From Rodentibacter genomosp. 2 (lineage in GTDB: Bacteria > Pseudomonadota > Gammaproteobacteria > Enterobacterales > Pasteurellaceae), in the NCBI GenBank assembly GCA_001999425.1, contig MLHP01000013.1, positions 166,460 through 230,459 of the forward strand: DNA of 64,000 nucleotides. Direction: 5' to 3'. Of the stretch, positions 17,586 to 27,800 are shown one piece after another. The first letter of the stretch is position 1; every line of letters starts with the position of its first letter. The notes under the pieces are model-generated. The model did not search any database and was not told the DNA's origin. It saw only the letters and a list, made by a program, of their open reading frames with translations. Made by a program: the position numbers and the translations under genes.

Positions 17586-18143
17586 ATGAAAATTCTTAAT
17601 CCAATCCTCCCCATTATGGACAGCATTTTGGGTAGTTTAACTACTCTTCGCAATGAAGGTAAAATCACCACTCAAGCGATCGAACGGGTGGCGTTGCAGT
17701 GGTATGAAAGTGAACGCAATATTTTACGGAAAACCACTAATACCGGGCGTGAAGTAGCATTTCGTTTACTCAAAGAAGGGCAACGTCTGAAACATAATGA
17801 TGTGGTGTTTATCAGCGATGAACGAGTAATAGTGATCGAAATTTTACCGAGTGAAGTGATCGTCCTTTCGCCAAAAACACTACCGGAAATGGCACGAGCC
17901 TGTTATGAAATCGGCAACAAACATTCACCACTCTTTTTAGATGGTGATGAAGTCACCCTACCTTACGACAAACCAATGTTTGAATGGCTACAATCAGCAG
18001 GCTTTAACCCACAAAAAGCAGAACGCCGTTTAAGCCAAGCGCTACGAGCCAATTCTGCACAAGGGCATTCGCATAGCCATTCACATAGTCACGATCATCA
18101 CGGCTATCACAACCACGGAGATGGAAATTGGCACCAACATTAA
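17586..18143 (+). CDS. ureE: Urease accessory metallochaperone UreE
   Basis: UreE delivers nickel to the urease activation complex. The 185-residue protein has the usual N-terminal peptide-binding domain, the metal-binding domain near the middle, and a histidine-rich tail of about 26 residues with HSHSHSHSHDHH and further His residues, for 13 histidines in all. Such tails store extra nickel, which fits a locus with no linked nickel importer. The gene overlaps ureF by 16 bases, indicating translational coupling. The first 30 residues (MKILNPILPIMDSILGSL) look slightly longer than in many UreE proteins, so an internal start is possible. Confidence 0.93.
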   Translation: MKILNPILPIMDSILGSLTTLRNEGKITTQAIERVALQWYESERNILRKTTNTGREVAFRLLKEGQRLKHNDVVFISDERVIVIEILPSEVIVLSPKTLPEMARACYEIGNKHSPLFLDGDEVTLPYDKPMFEWLQSAGFNPQKAERRLSQALRANSAQGHSHSHSHSHDHHGYHNHGDGNWHQH

Positions 18144-18835
18144 ACCGTAGTTTGGCGGATTTAGGCGCCTTGCTCCACTTGGTGGATCCGACTTTACCCA
18201 TTGGCGGATTTAATCATTCCAATGGCTTGGAAACCTTCGTTCAGCAACGAATTATGGTAAGTAAAGCGACCCTCGAAGAATATGTTCAAACCCAGCTATT
18301 ACAAAACTGGGTTTACAACGATGGAGCATATCTTTCCCTCGCTTTCGATGCCATAAAAAATCACAATTTCGACCATTTATGTGAATTGGATTGGGAACTT
18401 TCCGCTACGAAAATTGCTCGTGAAAGCCGTGAAGGAAGTTTTAAACTCGGTGTGCGGTTGCTAAAAATTTTCATTCGCTATGAAAATCATCCTATTCTCA
18501 TGGCATATCAGCAAGCCATCACCGAAAAACTGGTACAAGGCTACTTCCCTATCGTATTCGCCATGATTGCCCAAGCAATGGGGCTTACCAAAGCCGATAC
18601 GCTCTATGCCTTTTATTACAATGCAGCGGTCGGAGCGATCACCAATGGGGTAAAGCTGATTCCATTAAGCCAAATGGACGGACAAGATATTTTGTTCGGC
18701 TTACGTCAAGCGCTGCAACAAGCGGTAGAACGAAGTTTAAATCCTAATCTTGACTGGCTTGGTACAGCCACTCTCGCCAATGATATTCGGGCAATGCAAC
18801 ACGAACAGCTTTATACGAGACTTTATATGTCGTAG
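18128..18835 (+). CDS. ureF: Urease accessory protein UreF
   Basis: UreF is an all-helical protein that bridges UreG to the UreD/H-apourease complex and regulates the UreG GTPase during nickel insertion. The 235 residues include the conserved [20 protein letters not shown] (about residues 16-35), which matches the DPALPIGGFAHS-type signature, and the central [20 protein letters not shown] region. Its start lies inside ureE. The next gene follows after 148 bases. Confidence 0.95.
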   Translation: MAPTLNRSLADLGALLHLVDPTLPIGGFNHSNGLETFVQQRIMVSKATLEEYVQTQLLQNWVYNDGAYLSLAFDAIKNHNFDHLCELDWELSATKIARESREGSFKLGVRLLKIFIRYENHPILMAYQQAITEKLVQGYFPIVFAMIAQAMGLTKADTLYAFYYNAAVGAITNGVKLIPLSQMDGQDILFGLRQALQQAVERSLNPNLDWLGTATLANDIRAMQHEQLYTRLYMS

Positions 18836-18902
18836 AAAGTACGTTTACGGGAGAAGGAAAGAGCGGTCATTTTTTACCCAAAATTCGGTACTATGTTTCA
18901 TA

Positions 18903-18959
18903 CCCTCTCCCTCCAAAAAACCAAAGAATTTATTCACCTTTTCCCAGAAGTGGAGAGGG
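18903..18959 (+). repeat. Long-loop inverted repeat between ureF and ureG
   Basis: CCCTCTCC at 18903-18910 and GGAGAGGG at 18952-18959 could pair around a 41-base loop. There is no U-tract, so a terminator is unlikely; an RNA-processing or stability role is possible. The ureG frame stays open back to 18750 through this region, but the conserved start is at 18984. Confidence 0.35.
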
Positions 18960-18983
18960 AAATCATTAGAAAAAGGAAAAACA

Positions 18984-19619
18984 ATGCGTAACTACATTAA
19001 AATCGGCGTAGCCGGCCCAGTCGGGGCGGGCAAAACGGCGTTAATCGAAAAACTCACCCGTGAGATCGCAAGCAAATATAGCGTAGCGGTGATCACCAAT
19101 GATATTTACACCCAAGAAGATGCGGAATTTTTAACAAAAAACAGCCTACTTCCGCCAGAGCGGATTATGGGGGTGGAAACCGGCGGCTGTCCTCATACAG
19201 CAATCCGTGAAGATGCCTCAATGAATCTTGAAGCGGTAGATGAAATGGTGGCTCGTTTTCCTGATGTAGAAATCGTCTTTATCGAATCAGGTGGTGATAA
19301 CCTTTCAGCCACCTTTAGCCCGGATTTAGCTGATGTGACGATTTTCGTGATTGATGTGGCGCAAGGCGAGAAAATTCCACGTAAAGGCGGGCCGGGTATT
19401 ACCCGTTCGGATTTATTGGTGATTAATAAAACCGACCTTGCGCCTTTTGTGGGGGCAGATTTAAGCATAATGGAACGTGATGCCCGTCGTATGCGTAATG
19501 GTCAGCCGTTTATTTTCACTAATCTAATGAAAAAAGAAAATTTAGAGGGAGTAATCGGTTGGATCGAAAAATATGCGTTATTGAAAAGTGTAGAAGAACC
19601 TACGGGATTAATAAGATAA
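18984..19619 (+). CDS. ureG: Urease accessory GTPase UreG
   Basis: UreG is the SIMIBI-class GTPase that powers nickel delivery to urease. The P-loop GPVGAGKT is at residues 11-18, the nickel-binding CPH motif at 69-71 ([11 protein letters not shown]), the [11 protein letters not shown] segment follows, and the guanine-specificity motif NKTDL is near 150. I chose the ATG at 18984 because it gives [16 protein letters not shown], a strong AAAAGGAAAAAC ribosome binding site and 211 residues. The longer open frame upstream has no similarity to the family. Confidence 0.97.
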   Translation: MRNYIKIGVAGPVGAGKTALIEKLTREIASKYSVAVITNDIYTQEDAEFLTKNSLLPPERIMGVETGGCPHTAIREDASMNLEAVDEMVARFPDVEIVFIESGGDNLSATFSPDLADVTIFVIDVAQGEKIPRKGGPGITRSDLLVINKTDLAPFVGADLSIMERDARRMRNGQPFIFTNLMKKENLEGVIGWIEKYALLKSVEEPTGLIR

Positions 19620-19624
19620 AAATG

Positions 19625-19650
19625 TTCCCTCTTTATTAACAAAGAGGGAA
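19625..19650 (+). promoter_or_regulatory. Intercistronic hairpin between ureG and ureH
   Basis: TTCCCTCTTT at 19625-19634 pairs perfectly with AAAGAGGGAA at 19641-19650 around a 6-base loop. It is followed by TTATCGGTTT, not a clean U-tract, so it may only partly reduce ureH expression or stabilise the upstream mRNA. Confidence 0.6.
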
Positions 19651-19669
19651 TTATCGGTTTGAAAAAACA

Positions 19670-20491
19670 ATGAACAGTAAACTCAAACTTTCCACTAAAC
19701 TTTCCCCAAACGGAAAAACCCAACTTGCTGAATATTTTGCCACACCGCCCTTTAAGGTGATGGTTTTAGCCAACTATTCGGGTATTTGGCAGCAGGGATT
19801 GAATGCCATGCAAATGTCGTCTTCCCCCGGTGTGTTGGGTGGGGATCGATTGGATATTCAAATTTCTCTGGCAAAATTAACCGCACTTTCGCTCAATACT
19901 CAGGCGTTTACCCGTGTTCAATCGATGAATGTGGGCAACTGTGCCGAACAAATTACACAAATTCATTTGGCAGAGCAAAGCCGTTTATTCTATTTACCTC
20001 ATCCCTTAGTGTTACATAAAGATTCTGCTTTTAAACAGAAAACCTTAATTGAAATGTGTGAAAAGACCGAGCTTATTTATGGTGAGATTATCGCTGTTGG
20101 GCGAGTGTTGAATGATGAACGTTTTGCTTTTAGACAATTTTCATCTCATTTGAAAATTTATGTGCGGCAAAATGACGGAAAAAAACGACCGCTGGTATCG
20201 GATTGCCTTCAATGGCAGCCCTCTGCAATGAATCTCACCGCATTAAGCCAAATGGAAAATTATTCTCATCAAGGCTCATTAATCTATCTAAACTTAGCTA
20301 AAAGTGCGGTTGAATTGAAGGCTATTTTACAAGTGATCCACACACAAATTGCCGAAGAAAAAAATCTGTTGGTTGGTGCTTCGCTCCTGAACGAGGGAGG
20401 CATTATGCTTCGTGTTCTCGGACATTGTGCCGAACAAATACAAATGCTTTTTCAAGAAATCGCTCAACGTTTTCCAACAGAAAACCAATAA
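19670..20491 (+). CDS. ureH: Urease accessory protein UreH (UreD)
   Basis: UreD/UreH binds apourease first and recruits UreF and UreG. The 273-residue protein has the family pattern TPPFKVM (about residues 28-34), SSPGVLGGDRLDI (about 51-63) and QAFTRVQSMN's region, typical of UreD. It is the last gene of the urease operon, as in Haemophilus, where it is named ureH. It ends just before a bidirectional terminator. Two uptake signals lie within the gene. Confidence 0.94.
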   Translation: MNSKLKLSTKLSPNGKTQLAEYFATPPFKVMVLANYSGIWQQGLNAMQMSSSPGVLGGDRLDIQISLAKLTALSLNTQAFTRVQSMNVGNCAEQITQIHLAEQSRLFYLPHPLVLHKDSAFKQKTLIEMCEKTELIYGEIIAVGRVLNDERFAFRQFSSHLKIYVRQNDGKKRPLVSDCLQWQPSAMNLTALSQMENYSHQGSLIYLNLAKSAVELKAILQVIHTQIAEEKNLLVGASLLNEGGIMLRVLGHCAEQIQMLFQEIAQRFPTENQ

Positions 20492-20494
20492 AAT

Positions 20495-20519
20495 GGGTAG
20501 ATTGCTCTACCCTATTTTC
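20495..20519. terminator. Bidirectional terminator between ureH and cdd
   Basis: GGGTAGA at 20495-20501 pairs with TCTACCC at 20506-20512 around TTGC, with TATTTTCT downstream on the plus strand and ATTTTATT on the minus strand. It separates the converging urease operon and cdd. Confidence 0.8.
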
Positions 20520-21397
20520 TATACGCCCACATATTCCAATTCGGGTAAATTTAAAGCCCGTAAAAGTTGCTCTGCCATACTTTTATGGCTCAAATTTACC
20601 GCCCGTTCAGCCATCACAATACGCTGAATATCCTCGAGCTTTTTATTATTGAGATAAACGAAATTCAAAGCAGTCTGTAATGCAGGCAAACTTGGATTAA
20701 ACGCCGCATTTTCCGCATATTGTCCGCTAACCATTACGCCATTTTTAAACAATATCGCAATACCATGCGGACTTTCGGAATAAGGACAATGGGATTGATT
20801 TGCAGCTAAAATCGCTTGATTAATCAATTCATCGGAAGCATTAGCGATCAAACGGTGATCTTCTTTTGCTAATAAAGGTGTCGTGATATTTAAATCTTTC
20901 GGCCCAAAAGAATCCGGCAAATAATTCTGCAAAGGATTATTAAAACGATGAGGAAGGTGGATACTTAAACGTTCTGCGCCATGCAACTCATTCATAAATT
21001 GGCGACAATGACCACAAGGCGTATAATTCACCACCACATCAGTAATGCGTTTTTCACCACGCAACCAGGCATGGCTAATAGCACTTTGTTCCGCATGAAT
21101 GGTTTGCTGAATCGCCGTATCGGCAAACTCCTGATTCGCACCAAAGTAAAAATCACCCTGTTCGCCAATCGCTATCGCGCCCACGTTGAAATGGGAAATT
21201 GCGGTATGACTGTAACAAGCCGCGACGGGAAGCAAATACATTGCCAACGCCAAAGGCTTATAATCAAAATCCCGACAAAGCCGTGCGACTTGTTGATGAT
21301 TTAAAAAACCAGCCCACTGCCCTTCTTCAAGTTTTTTGATAATTGCTTGATTGAGAGCAATATCTAATGGCAATACATTTTTAATTAATTCCTGCAT
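20519..21397 (-). CDS. cdd: Cytidine deaminase (homodimeric, two-domain type)
   Basis: Cdd deaminates cytidine and deoxycytidine to uridine and deoxyuridine in pyrimidine salvage. The zinc site is complete: [11 protein letters not shown] holds the histidine and catalytic glutamate, and TPCGHCRQF the two cysteines. The 292-residue length matches the E. coli dimeric type with a second degenerate deaminase-like domain at the C-terminus (about 185-292). Its ribosome binding site is AAGGAGAG. It converges with the urease operon. Confidence 0.96.
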   Translation of the reverse strand: MQELIKNVLPLDIALNQAIIKKLEEGQWAGFLNHQQVARLCRDFDYKPLALAMYLLPVAACYSHTAISHFNVGAIAIGEQGDFYFGANQEFADTAIQQTIHAEQSAISHAWLRGEKRITDVVVNYTPCGHCRQFMNELHGAERLSIHLPHRFNNPLQNYLPDSFGPKDLNITTPLLAKEDHRLIANASDELINQAILAANQSHCPYSESPHGIAILFKNGVMVSGQYAENAAFNPSLPALQTALNFVYLNNKKLEDIQRIVMAERAVNLSHKSMAEQLLRALNLPELEYVGV

Positions 21398-21617
21398 ATT
21401 CTCTCCTTAAAAAACATTTTGAAATTTAACCGCACTTATTGTAGATCAAAATCAGACTAATCAATCGCTTATTTATAAGATTTGTTAAAAAGATCAGAAG
21501 CTAAGCACGGCGGACATTTGTTAATTAATCGTAAAACCTTTCAAAATATAGGGGTTGATACAAATAATCTATCAATTCTATCTAATAAAAGTGGCTTTAT
21601 TCCCTACTTTTATTATG

Positions 21618-21655
21618 TATAATGACCACACTTGAAGCGAAACGGTTTCGACTTC
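21618..21655 (+). promoter_or_regulatory. dps promoter -10 and adjacent palindrome
   Basis: TATAAT at 21618-21623 is a perfect -10 element, with no good -35 at the right distance. Just downstream, CGAAAC-G-GTTTCG forms a palindrome extended by GAAG/CTTC with a one-base bulge (21634-21655). It would fall at the start of the transcript, as an operator or as a 10-pair 5' hairpin. The 294-base gap between cdd and dps holds no gene; it also carries an uptake signal near 21428. Confidence 0.5.
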
Positions 21656-21691
21656 TAAAAAAATTCATTAACAACATAAGGGGAAATCATT

Positions 21692-22174
21692 ATGTCAAAA
21701 ACATCAATTGGACTAGATACAGCAAAATCAGCAGAATTAGCAAGTAAATTAAATGACCTACTCGCCACTTATCAAGTTTTCTATACCAACATTCGTGGTT
21801 ATCACTGGAATATTAAAGGCGTAAACTTCTTTGAATTACACGCAAAATTTGAAGAAATTTATACGGATTTAGTCACTAAAGTAGATGAAGTCGCAGAGCG
21901 TATCTTAACTTTAGGCTACACCCCAAATAACGCTTATAGCCAATACTTAAAAGTATCCCGCATTCAAGAAGACATTGCCGTAAGCAGTGCACAAGAATGT
22001 TTATCCGGTACGTTATCCGGCTTAAAAGTATTACTTGAACAACAACGCGAAATTTTAGCCCTTGCAGGCGATGCGGATGATGAAGGTACTGCCTCTCAAA
22101 TGAGCGACTACATCAAAGAGCAAGAAAAACTTGTCTGGATGTTCCAAGCAGCTTGCCAAACTTGCCACGCATAA
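21692..22174 (+). CDS. dps: Dps-family DNA-binding/ferritin-like protein
   Basis: Dps forms a 12-subunit shell that oxidises and stores iron and protects DNA under stress. The 160-residue protein has the ferroxidase half-sites in YHWNIKGVNFFELHAKFEEI and DEVAERILTLGYTP, in the order and spacing of the family. The N-terminus is short, with two lysines in the first 11 residues. Placement next to a near-perfect -10 box without a good -35 fits stress-type control. AAGGGGAAA is the ribosome binding site, and a strong terminator follows. Confidence 0.95.
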   Translation: MSKTSIGLDTAKSAELASKLNDLLATYQVFYTNIRGYHWNIKGVNFFELHAKFEEIYTDLVTKVDEVAERILTLGYTPNNAYSQYLKVSRIQEDIAVSSAQECLSGTLSGLKVLLEQQREILALAGDADDEGTASQMSDYIKEQEKLVWMFQAACQTCHA

Positions 22175-22189
22175 TTGATAAACGATGAA

Positions 22190-22215
22190 AAAAACCTGCC
22201 ACTTGGCAGGTTTTT
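22190..22215 (+). terminator. Terminator after dps
   Basis: AACCTGCC and GGCAGGTT pair around ACTT and are followed by TTTTTA; five A residues before the stem extend it. It also lies next to the end of the converging grxB gene at 22222. Confidence 0.9.
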
Positions 22216-22221
22216 AGTTTA

Positions 22222-22869
22222 TTAAATTGCTTTATCAAAATACAACGCTACGCCACTCAGTTCGGACATTTTCTCCAAATATGCCATCACTTTCGCCGGA
22301 AATTGAATGTTACGAACACAAGTTAAATTACGCAACATTGGGAAAACAATAATATCTTCCAAAGAAAGCGCCACATTCAATGCAGAATCGGATTTAATCA
22401 GTGGCACAAGATTTTCCAGATCCTGATGTAAACGAACAAGATAGTTTGCCGTTTCGTCTAAATTCTGTTCAAAATCGCCGATTGATTCGGTTTTCTTTTT
22501 AGTGAAATAATCCACCGCACTTTGGGTTTCAAATTCCTCTAGATCCATCTTTACAAAACGGGGAATAAGCAAATGATTATAATAGCTCCCGACTGTTTTC
22601 ATCCAAGCCTCAATTTCAGGTCGAATCTGTTCGGAAAGCATTTTTTCAGCAAAATTCTCATCCACATAACGGACAATATCTAAACTTTCCGGCATTGCCG
22701 TTCCATCTTCTTTAATTAAAATCGGTACCACTTTTTTACCCACTAATCCGATTGACGTGGTCTCATCATCATTGGCTAAAATAACCAATTCAAAAGGGAT
22801 ATTTTTCAAGCCAAAAATCATTCTTGCACGCACACAAAACGGGCAATGATCATAAGCATATAATTTCAT
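22222..22869 (-). CDS. grxB: Glutaredoxin 2
   Basis: GrxB is a GST-like glutaredoxin that reduces protein disulphides with glutathione. The 215 residues equal the E. coli length. The active site CPFC lies in YDHCPFCVRARM at residues 5-16, followed by the cis-proline region KVVPIL (about 46-51) and PESLDIVRYVDE for glutathione binding. The C-terminal half is the helical GST domain. It starts one base after the recD stop, so the two are co-transcribed. Confidence 0.95.
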   Translation of the reverse strand: MKLYAYDHCPFCVRARMIFGLKNIPFELVILANDDETTSIGLVGKKVVPILIKEDGTAMPESLDIVRYVDENFAEKMLSEQIRPEIEAWMKTVGSYYNHLLIPRFVKMDLEEFETQSAVDYFTKKKTESIGDFEQNLDETANYLVRLHQDLENLVPLIKSDSALNVALSLEDIIVFPMLRNLTCVRNIQFPAKVMAYLEKMSELSGVALYFDKAI

Positions 22870-22870
22870 A

Positions 22871-24832
22871 TTAGTCTCCTGTTTGAATGAAATTTTCTAA
22901 TAGTTTACCCAATCCACTCTGTCGTTTTACCGTTTGCCGCACGGCCATTTTCCAAATTTTTTCGTCGGCAAAAACCCTGAGTGATTTCTTGGCTCGGGTT
23001 ACCGCAGTAAACACCAATTCGCGGGAAAGCACAGGGTTAGGCTCTGTCGGTAATACCATCAGCGTGTGATCAAATTCCGACCCCTGCGATTTATGGATAG
23101 TCATCATAAATGCCGGCTCATGAGCAGGAATACGGCTGGTTAGTACTTCACGATCAGCAAACCACACCTTCCCCTTTGCCAAACATAATCCAATATCGCC
23201 GTTATACAAGCGTATATTATGATCGTTTTCGGTAATCATAATTGGCTTGCCAATATACCAATCTTGCTCATTGTGAAACCAAATAAGATTTGCACGACGT
23301 AGGGCTAACGCGATTTCTTTATTTAGATTTTCTACGCCCAATGCACTGCTACGAAGTGCGGTCAAAAATCGGGTTGAATTAAAAAGGGATTGAATGATCT
23401 CCGCATAGGTTTTGCCATCCTCGCCCTGACTATTAAAATCTTTATTCTGTCTCCGTAACTCACGTAATGCCGTTAAATAAACACGATAATTTTCTACCGC
23501 ACTTTGCACCACTTGATGCACAAAGACCGAATCATCTTGTTCGACATCAAAAGAATTAAAACACAGTTCTTGAGGATATTCCGAGAATAATGCCAGACTC
23601 TCTTCCCCTCTACCCCGCTTAATTTGTTCAGCAAGTTTGCCAATGCCGGAATGTTTATCAAAGCGACGACTAAAAGTAAGATGACATAAACAATCACGCA
23701 TAGGGTTGGTCATTGCGGCACTCGGCACATTATAACCCGTCGTTTGGCGTAAATAATCGGCTTGTTCATCGCTATAAGGTTGGCTCGCCCACTGCGCCAA
23801 TTCACCCAATACGGCACCTGCCTCTACGGAAGCAAGTTGCGCTTGATCCCCTAACAAGATCAAACGGGTTTCCGGTTTTAACGCATTAACTAATTTTGCC
23901 ATTAATGGCAAATCAATCATTGAAGTTTCATCCACCACCAATACATCTAATTGCAAAGGATTATGTTCATTATGACGGGTATTATCGTTAAAAGCATTGA
24001 TTCCAAGCAGACTATGCAACGTGTTAGCCTTTTGTGGAATGGATTGCAATAAGCGCTCGGATAACGCCATAGATTCTTGCAAATGCTGTAAAGCATGATG
24101 AATTGATTCTTCTAAACGGGAGGCCGCTTTCCCTGTCGGAGCGACTAATTTAATGTGTAATTGATACTGATATAACTCTTGCAATACAAGTAATAAACGA
24201 GCAACCGTTGTCGTTTTTCCCGTACCGGGGCCGCCGGTAATCACACTAAATGCACTTTTAATTGCAGTCGCGACAGCCACTTTTTGCCAATCAATCGCGC
24301 CAATTTTTTCGGATTCCTCTACTTTAGATGGGAAATAAACTGCCAATTTTTGGCGGATTTCATCATAGGAAAACGCTAAAGTGCGGTTATTTTTCAAGGT
24401 ATTTTTAATATATTGCGCCACACGATATTCATCTTGCCAGATACGATAAAAATATAAGGCGTTAAATTGAAACACCATAGGGGCAGTTTGACTATGTGGG
24501 ATTTGGCTAAAAGCAATATGCCCCCGTAATTCTGGCTGCCACCGTTCTACGGGCAAATAATTGATTTTTTGCTGAATTTCCGCCAAATAATTTTTTTCGG
24601 TCACACGATATGCCAACCCGAACAAATTTCGTTCCAATGCTTTATCCAATTCAATGCAGATATTTCCTTGTGCATAATGCCAGCTACAAAGTGCGGCAAG
24701 TAACACCGCTAAATTTTTAACGGTTTCGGGCTGATTAGCCGACTGCTTATCCCCGATAAGTTTGGCAAAATAGTAATCCGCTAAACTGATAATCCCCTGC
24801 TCATTCAGCATTCGTAATAGGCTCAACATCAA
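22871..24832 (-). CDS. recD: Exodeoxyribonuclease V alpha subunit RecD
   Basis: RecD is the 5'-3' helicase motor of RecBCD in double-strand-break repair and degradation of linear DNA. The 653-residue protein has the Walker A motif ITGGPGTGKTTTVARL (about residues 198-213), the Walker B VVDETSMIDLPLM, and helicase motif V/VI segments MTIHKSQGSEFD and VTRAKKSLRVF near the end. It overlaps recB by 4 bases (ATGA), so translation is coupled. recC is not in the window. E. coli RecD is 608 residues; the longer form seen here is normal for Pasteurellaceae. Confidence 0.96.
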   Translation of the reverse strand: MMLSLLRMLNEQGIISLADYYFAKLIGDKQSANQPETVKNLAVLLAALCSWHYAQGNICIELDKALERNLFGLAYRVTEKNYLAEIQQKINYLPVERWQPELRGHIAFSQIPHSQTAPMVFQFNALYFYRIWQDEYRVAQYIKNTLKNNRTLAFSYDEIRQKLAVYFPSKVEESEKIGAIDWQKVAVATAIKSAFSVITGGPGTGKTTTVARLLLVLQELYQYQLHIKLVAPTGKAASRLEESIHHALQHLQESMALSERLLQSIPQKANTLHSLLGINAFNDNTRHNEHNPLQLDVLVVDETSMIDLPLMAKLVNALKPETRLILLGDQAQLASVEAGAVLGELAQWASQPYSDEQADYLRQTTGYNVPSAAMTNPMRDCLCHLTFSRRFDKHSGIGKLAEQIKRGRGEESLALFSEYPQELCFNSFDVEQDDSVFVHQVVQSAVENYRVYLTALRELRRQNKDFNSQGEDGKTYAEIIQSLFNSTRFLTALRSSALGVENLNKEIALALRRANLIWFHNEQDWYIGKPIMITENDHNIRLYNGDIGLCLAKGKVWFADREVLTSRIPAHEPAFMMTIHKSQGSEFDHTLMVLPTEPNPVLSRELVFTAVTRAKKSLRVFADEKIWKMAVRQTVKRQSGLGKLLENFIQTGD

Positions 24833-27800
24833 AAGATCTCCTCTAATTCATAAATGAGTTGCGTCTCAGGGCGATCGAAAAATATGCCGGATTGGGTTTC
24901 TCCGTTCATACCTCGTAGGAAAAGATAAAATACCCCGCCAAAATTACGCGCATAATCATAGTTGCGATCTACTGTTTTTAAATAACGATGCAATGCCAAT
25001 GTATAAAGTAAATATTGCCAATCATAATGATGATGCAACATCGTTTTTTCTAGGTTATCCGAGGCATAATCACGTTGTTTATCCCCAAGAAAATTGGATT
25101 TATAATCCAGCAAATAATACTTATCCTGATGGCGAAAAACTAAATCAATGGTCCCCCGTACCATACCTTGGATATCCTCAAACTGTAGTGCCTCACTCAA
25201 TAAATGATGGTGTCGTTTTAATACCCGATTAAAAGCGGCGACATCAAAATGATCACGAATAGCCAAATAAAACGCCATTTCTTTAATATAATCGCTTTTG
25301 TCTAACGCATTCAGTGTCAAATTAACGGATTCTGACAACGGCGTTTGCACGATTCCTTCAAACCATTGCTGTAAAGCAGGAATGAACGCCTCGTCTAATT
25401 GTAATTCTTGGCAGAGTTTTTCTATTGTTGTCACATTACTCAGCGCATTAAATTCATTTTTTTCTAAATAACGATGGAGCAACGTCCCAACTTGCGTACC
25501 ACGTGGAAGATCAGAAACAATTTGTCTTTTTTCATCAGAAAGTGCGGTTGATATTTCAGAAGAATTTTCCGATATGAGTTGTGTATCGTAATCTTTTGCT
25601 TCATCAAAAACAGAGGAATTTTTCACCGCACTTTCATTAAGGTAGTCTTTCCAACGGTGTGCTTGTTCAATCCCAGTAAAACTCGTTACCCGCCAATTTT
25701 GTTCAATTTCACCGTAAAATTCCGCAACCGAAAGCCTGCCTTCGTGATGAGATAAAACTAAAGGCGGCAATTTATTTAATTTTTCGGCAGATTCAACCAA
25801 TACGCCGGACATTTGGCTTTTGAATATTTCGAGCAATGGTGCGGTCAGATAGCTTTGCGACAACACTGGATTTTCGCCAATTTCCCCTTGGGTTAGCACA
25901 TAAAGCAACGGATTCCATTTTTTCTCAAATTGTGCCGGTAAAGCGAACGCCATTTGATATTTTGCCCGAGTTAATGCCACGTAGAGCAAACGCAGTTCTT
26001 CCGCAAAGGTTTCTTGATTGATCAATGCTGAATGCTGATTTTCCATATCCCACAAAATCCTATCCTGCTCTTTTGAATAATAAAGGTTGATCTCTTTTTT
26101 CGCGGATTTTGTCGGATCACGGCTCGGCACAGCTAAAAACGGTAACCATACCAAATCATATTCCAACCCTTTTGATTTATGGATCGTTACAATTTTCACT
26201 AGCTGACGCTCGCTTTCCAAACGAATTTGCGCTTCTTGCCGAATTGCTTCTTGAATTTGTTTTTCAAACCAACTCAATAAAGCCGCTTCACTATCATTCA
26301 AAGTCGAAGCTTGCTGTAAAATTTCAGCTAGATGTAAAAAATCCGTTAAATCACGCTCGCCACTCGCCAGCCCGAGTAAACGCTCGGCAATTTTTTGTTC
26401 AAGTAAAAGTCGATGCAGCATTGGCAATACCCCTTGCTGCTGCCAAGTTTGTCGATACTGCACAAAACCGTCCGCCCAACGTTGCCAATCTTGTTCGTTA
26501 TGATGAATTTGATGAATTTCTGTGGCACTTAAACCAAAAAGCGTGGTAGCGATAGCATTTAAAATAGAACGTTCCGTTACATTCAAACAGGCTTTCAAAA
26601 CAAGTACCAATTCTTTGGCGACCCGGCTGTCAAAAACACTGTTTTGATCGGATAAATAAACGGAAGCAATGCCCAACTGCTGCAATTCTGTTTTAACCAG
26701 TGCGGCTTCATTTTTATCACGCACCAATACGGCAATATCCGTGGCTTGTAAAATTTTGCTATCCTGTATTTCTCCTTGCTGCTCCCCTTTAAAAACAGCC
26801 TGATTTTCAACCGCACTTTTTATCCAATGTTGAATGGAAACGGCACAGGTGCGAGCAAGTGCCGTTTTATCCGGCTTTTCACTCTCATTCAAATAAAAGC
26901 GATAAGCCGGCTCTTGTTCGCCATTCAAGTAAAATCGACGATGATCCGTTCTTGCACTAACCGGGGTAAATTCAATATTGCGATAAATAAACGGCGAGTT
27001 AGGAAAATCGAATAATCTGTTTACGCCTTCTACCACCCGTTGTTCAGAGCGGTAATTTTTCATTAAATTAAAACGTTCATCCGCCTGAGCGGCGGCTTTA
27101 AGATAAGTAAAAATATCCGCACCACGGAAACGATATATCGCCTGTTTAGGATCACCAATCATAATGAAACCGGTATTTTTAGTCGGGTTTTCACGATAAA
27201 TCGTTGAGAAAATAGCGTATTGTTGTGCGTCCGTATCCTGAAATTCATCAATCATGGCAAAAGGATATTGAAAACGGATCATTTCCGCTAATTGATTACC
27301 TTGTGCTTGTTGTAGGGCTTCACAAAGCAATCGCAATAAATCATCAAAGGATTTTTCTTGATGGTTAAGTTTATATTCAAGCAGTTTCTGCTGAATACCT
27401 TGGCGATAATGGTAAAGAATAAGTTTGTACAATAATTCGGGAGAAATAGTTTGTTGAAATTCTTCAACCAGACGATCCAATTTTTCTAAAATGGGGGAAC
27501 TATTAGGCTGTTTTTCCTTTGCCGCATTGGTATTCAGCGCAGATTGCGTAAAATATTTTATAATATCTTCGCTTAATGAATGATCCGTCGTATTCTTTGC
27601 CCAAGCCGCTACCCGTGCATAATAACCGGGTAAGTTGTTCGACTTATATTTATTGCCGTTTAATCGCTTATTTTGAAGTTCTTGTGCAATGAAATCCTTA
27701 ATTTCCAGCTCATTTTCTTGCCATGTTTGTTTTAATTTATCAAGGATATTGCGTTGCTCCGCCACTTTCTTAAAAAGCCTTTCAAGGGATAAGGTTAGCA

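Noticed and set aside
18750..18983. 78-codon N-terminal extension of ureG
   Set aside because: It overlaps ureF in another frame and lacks similarity; the conserved UreG start at 18984 has a strong ribosome binding site.
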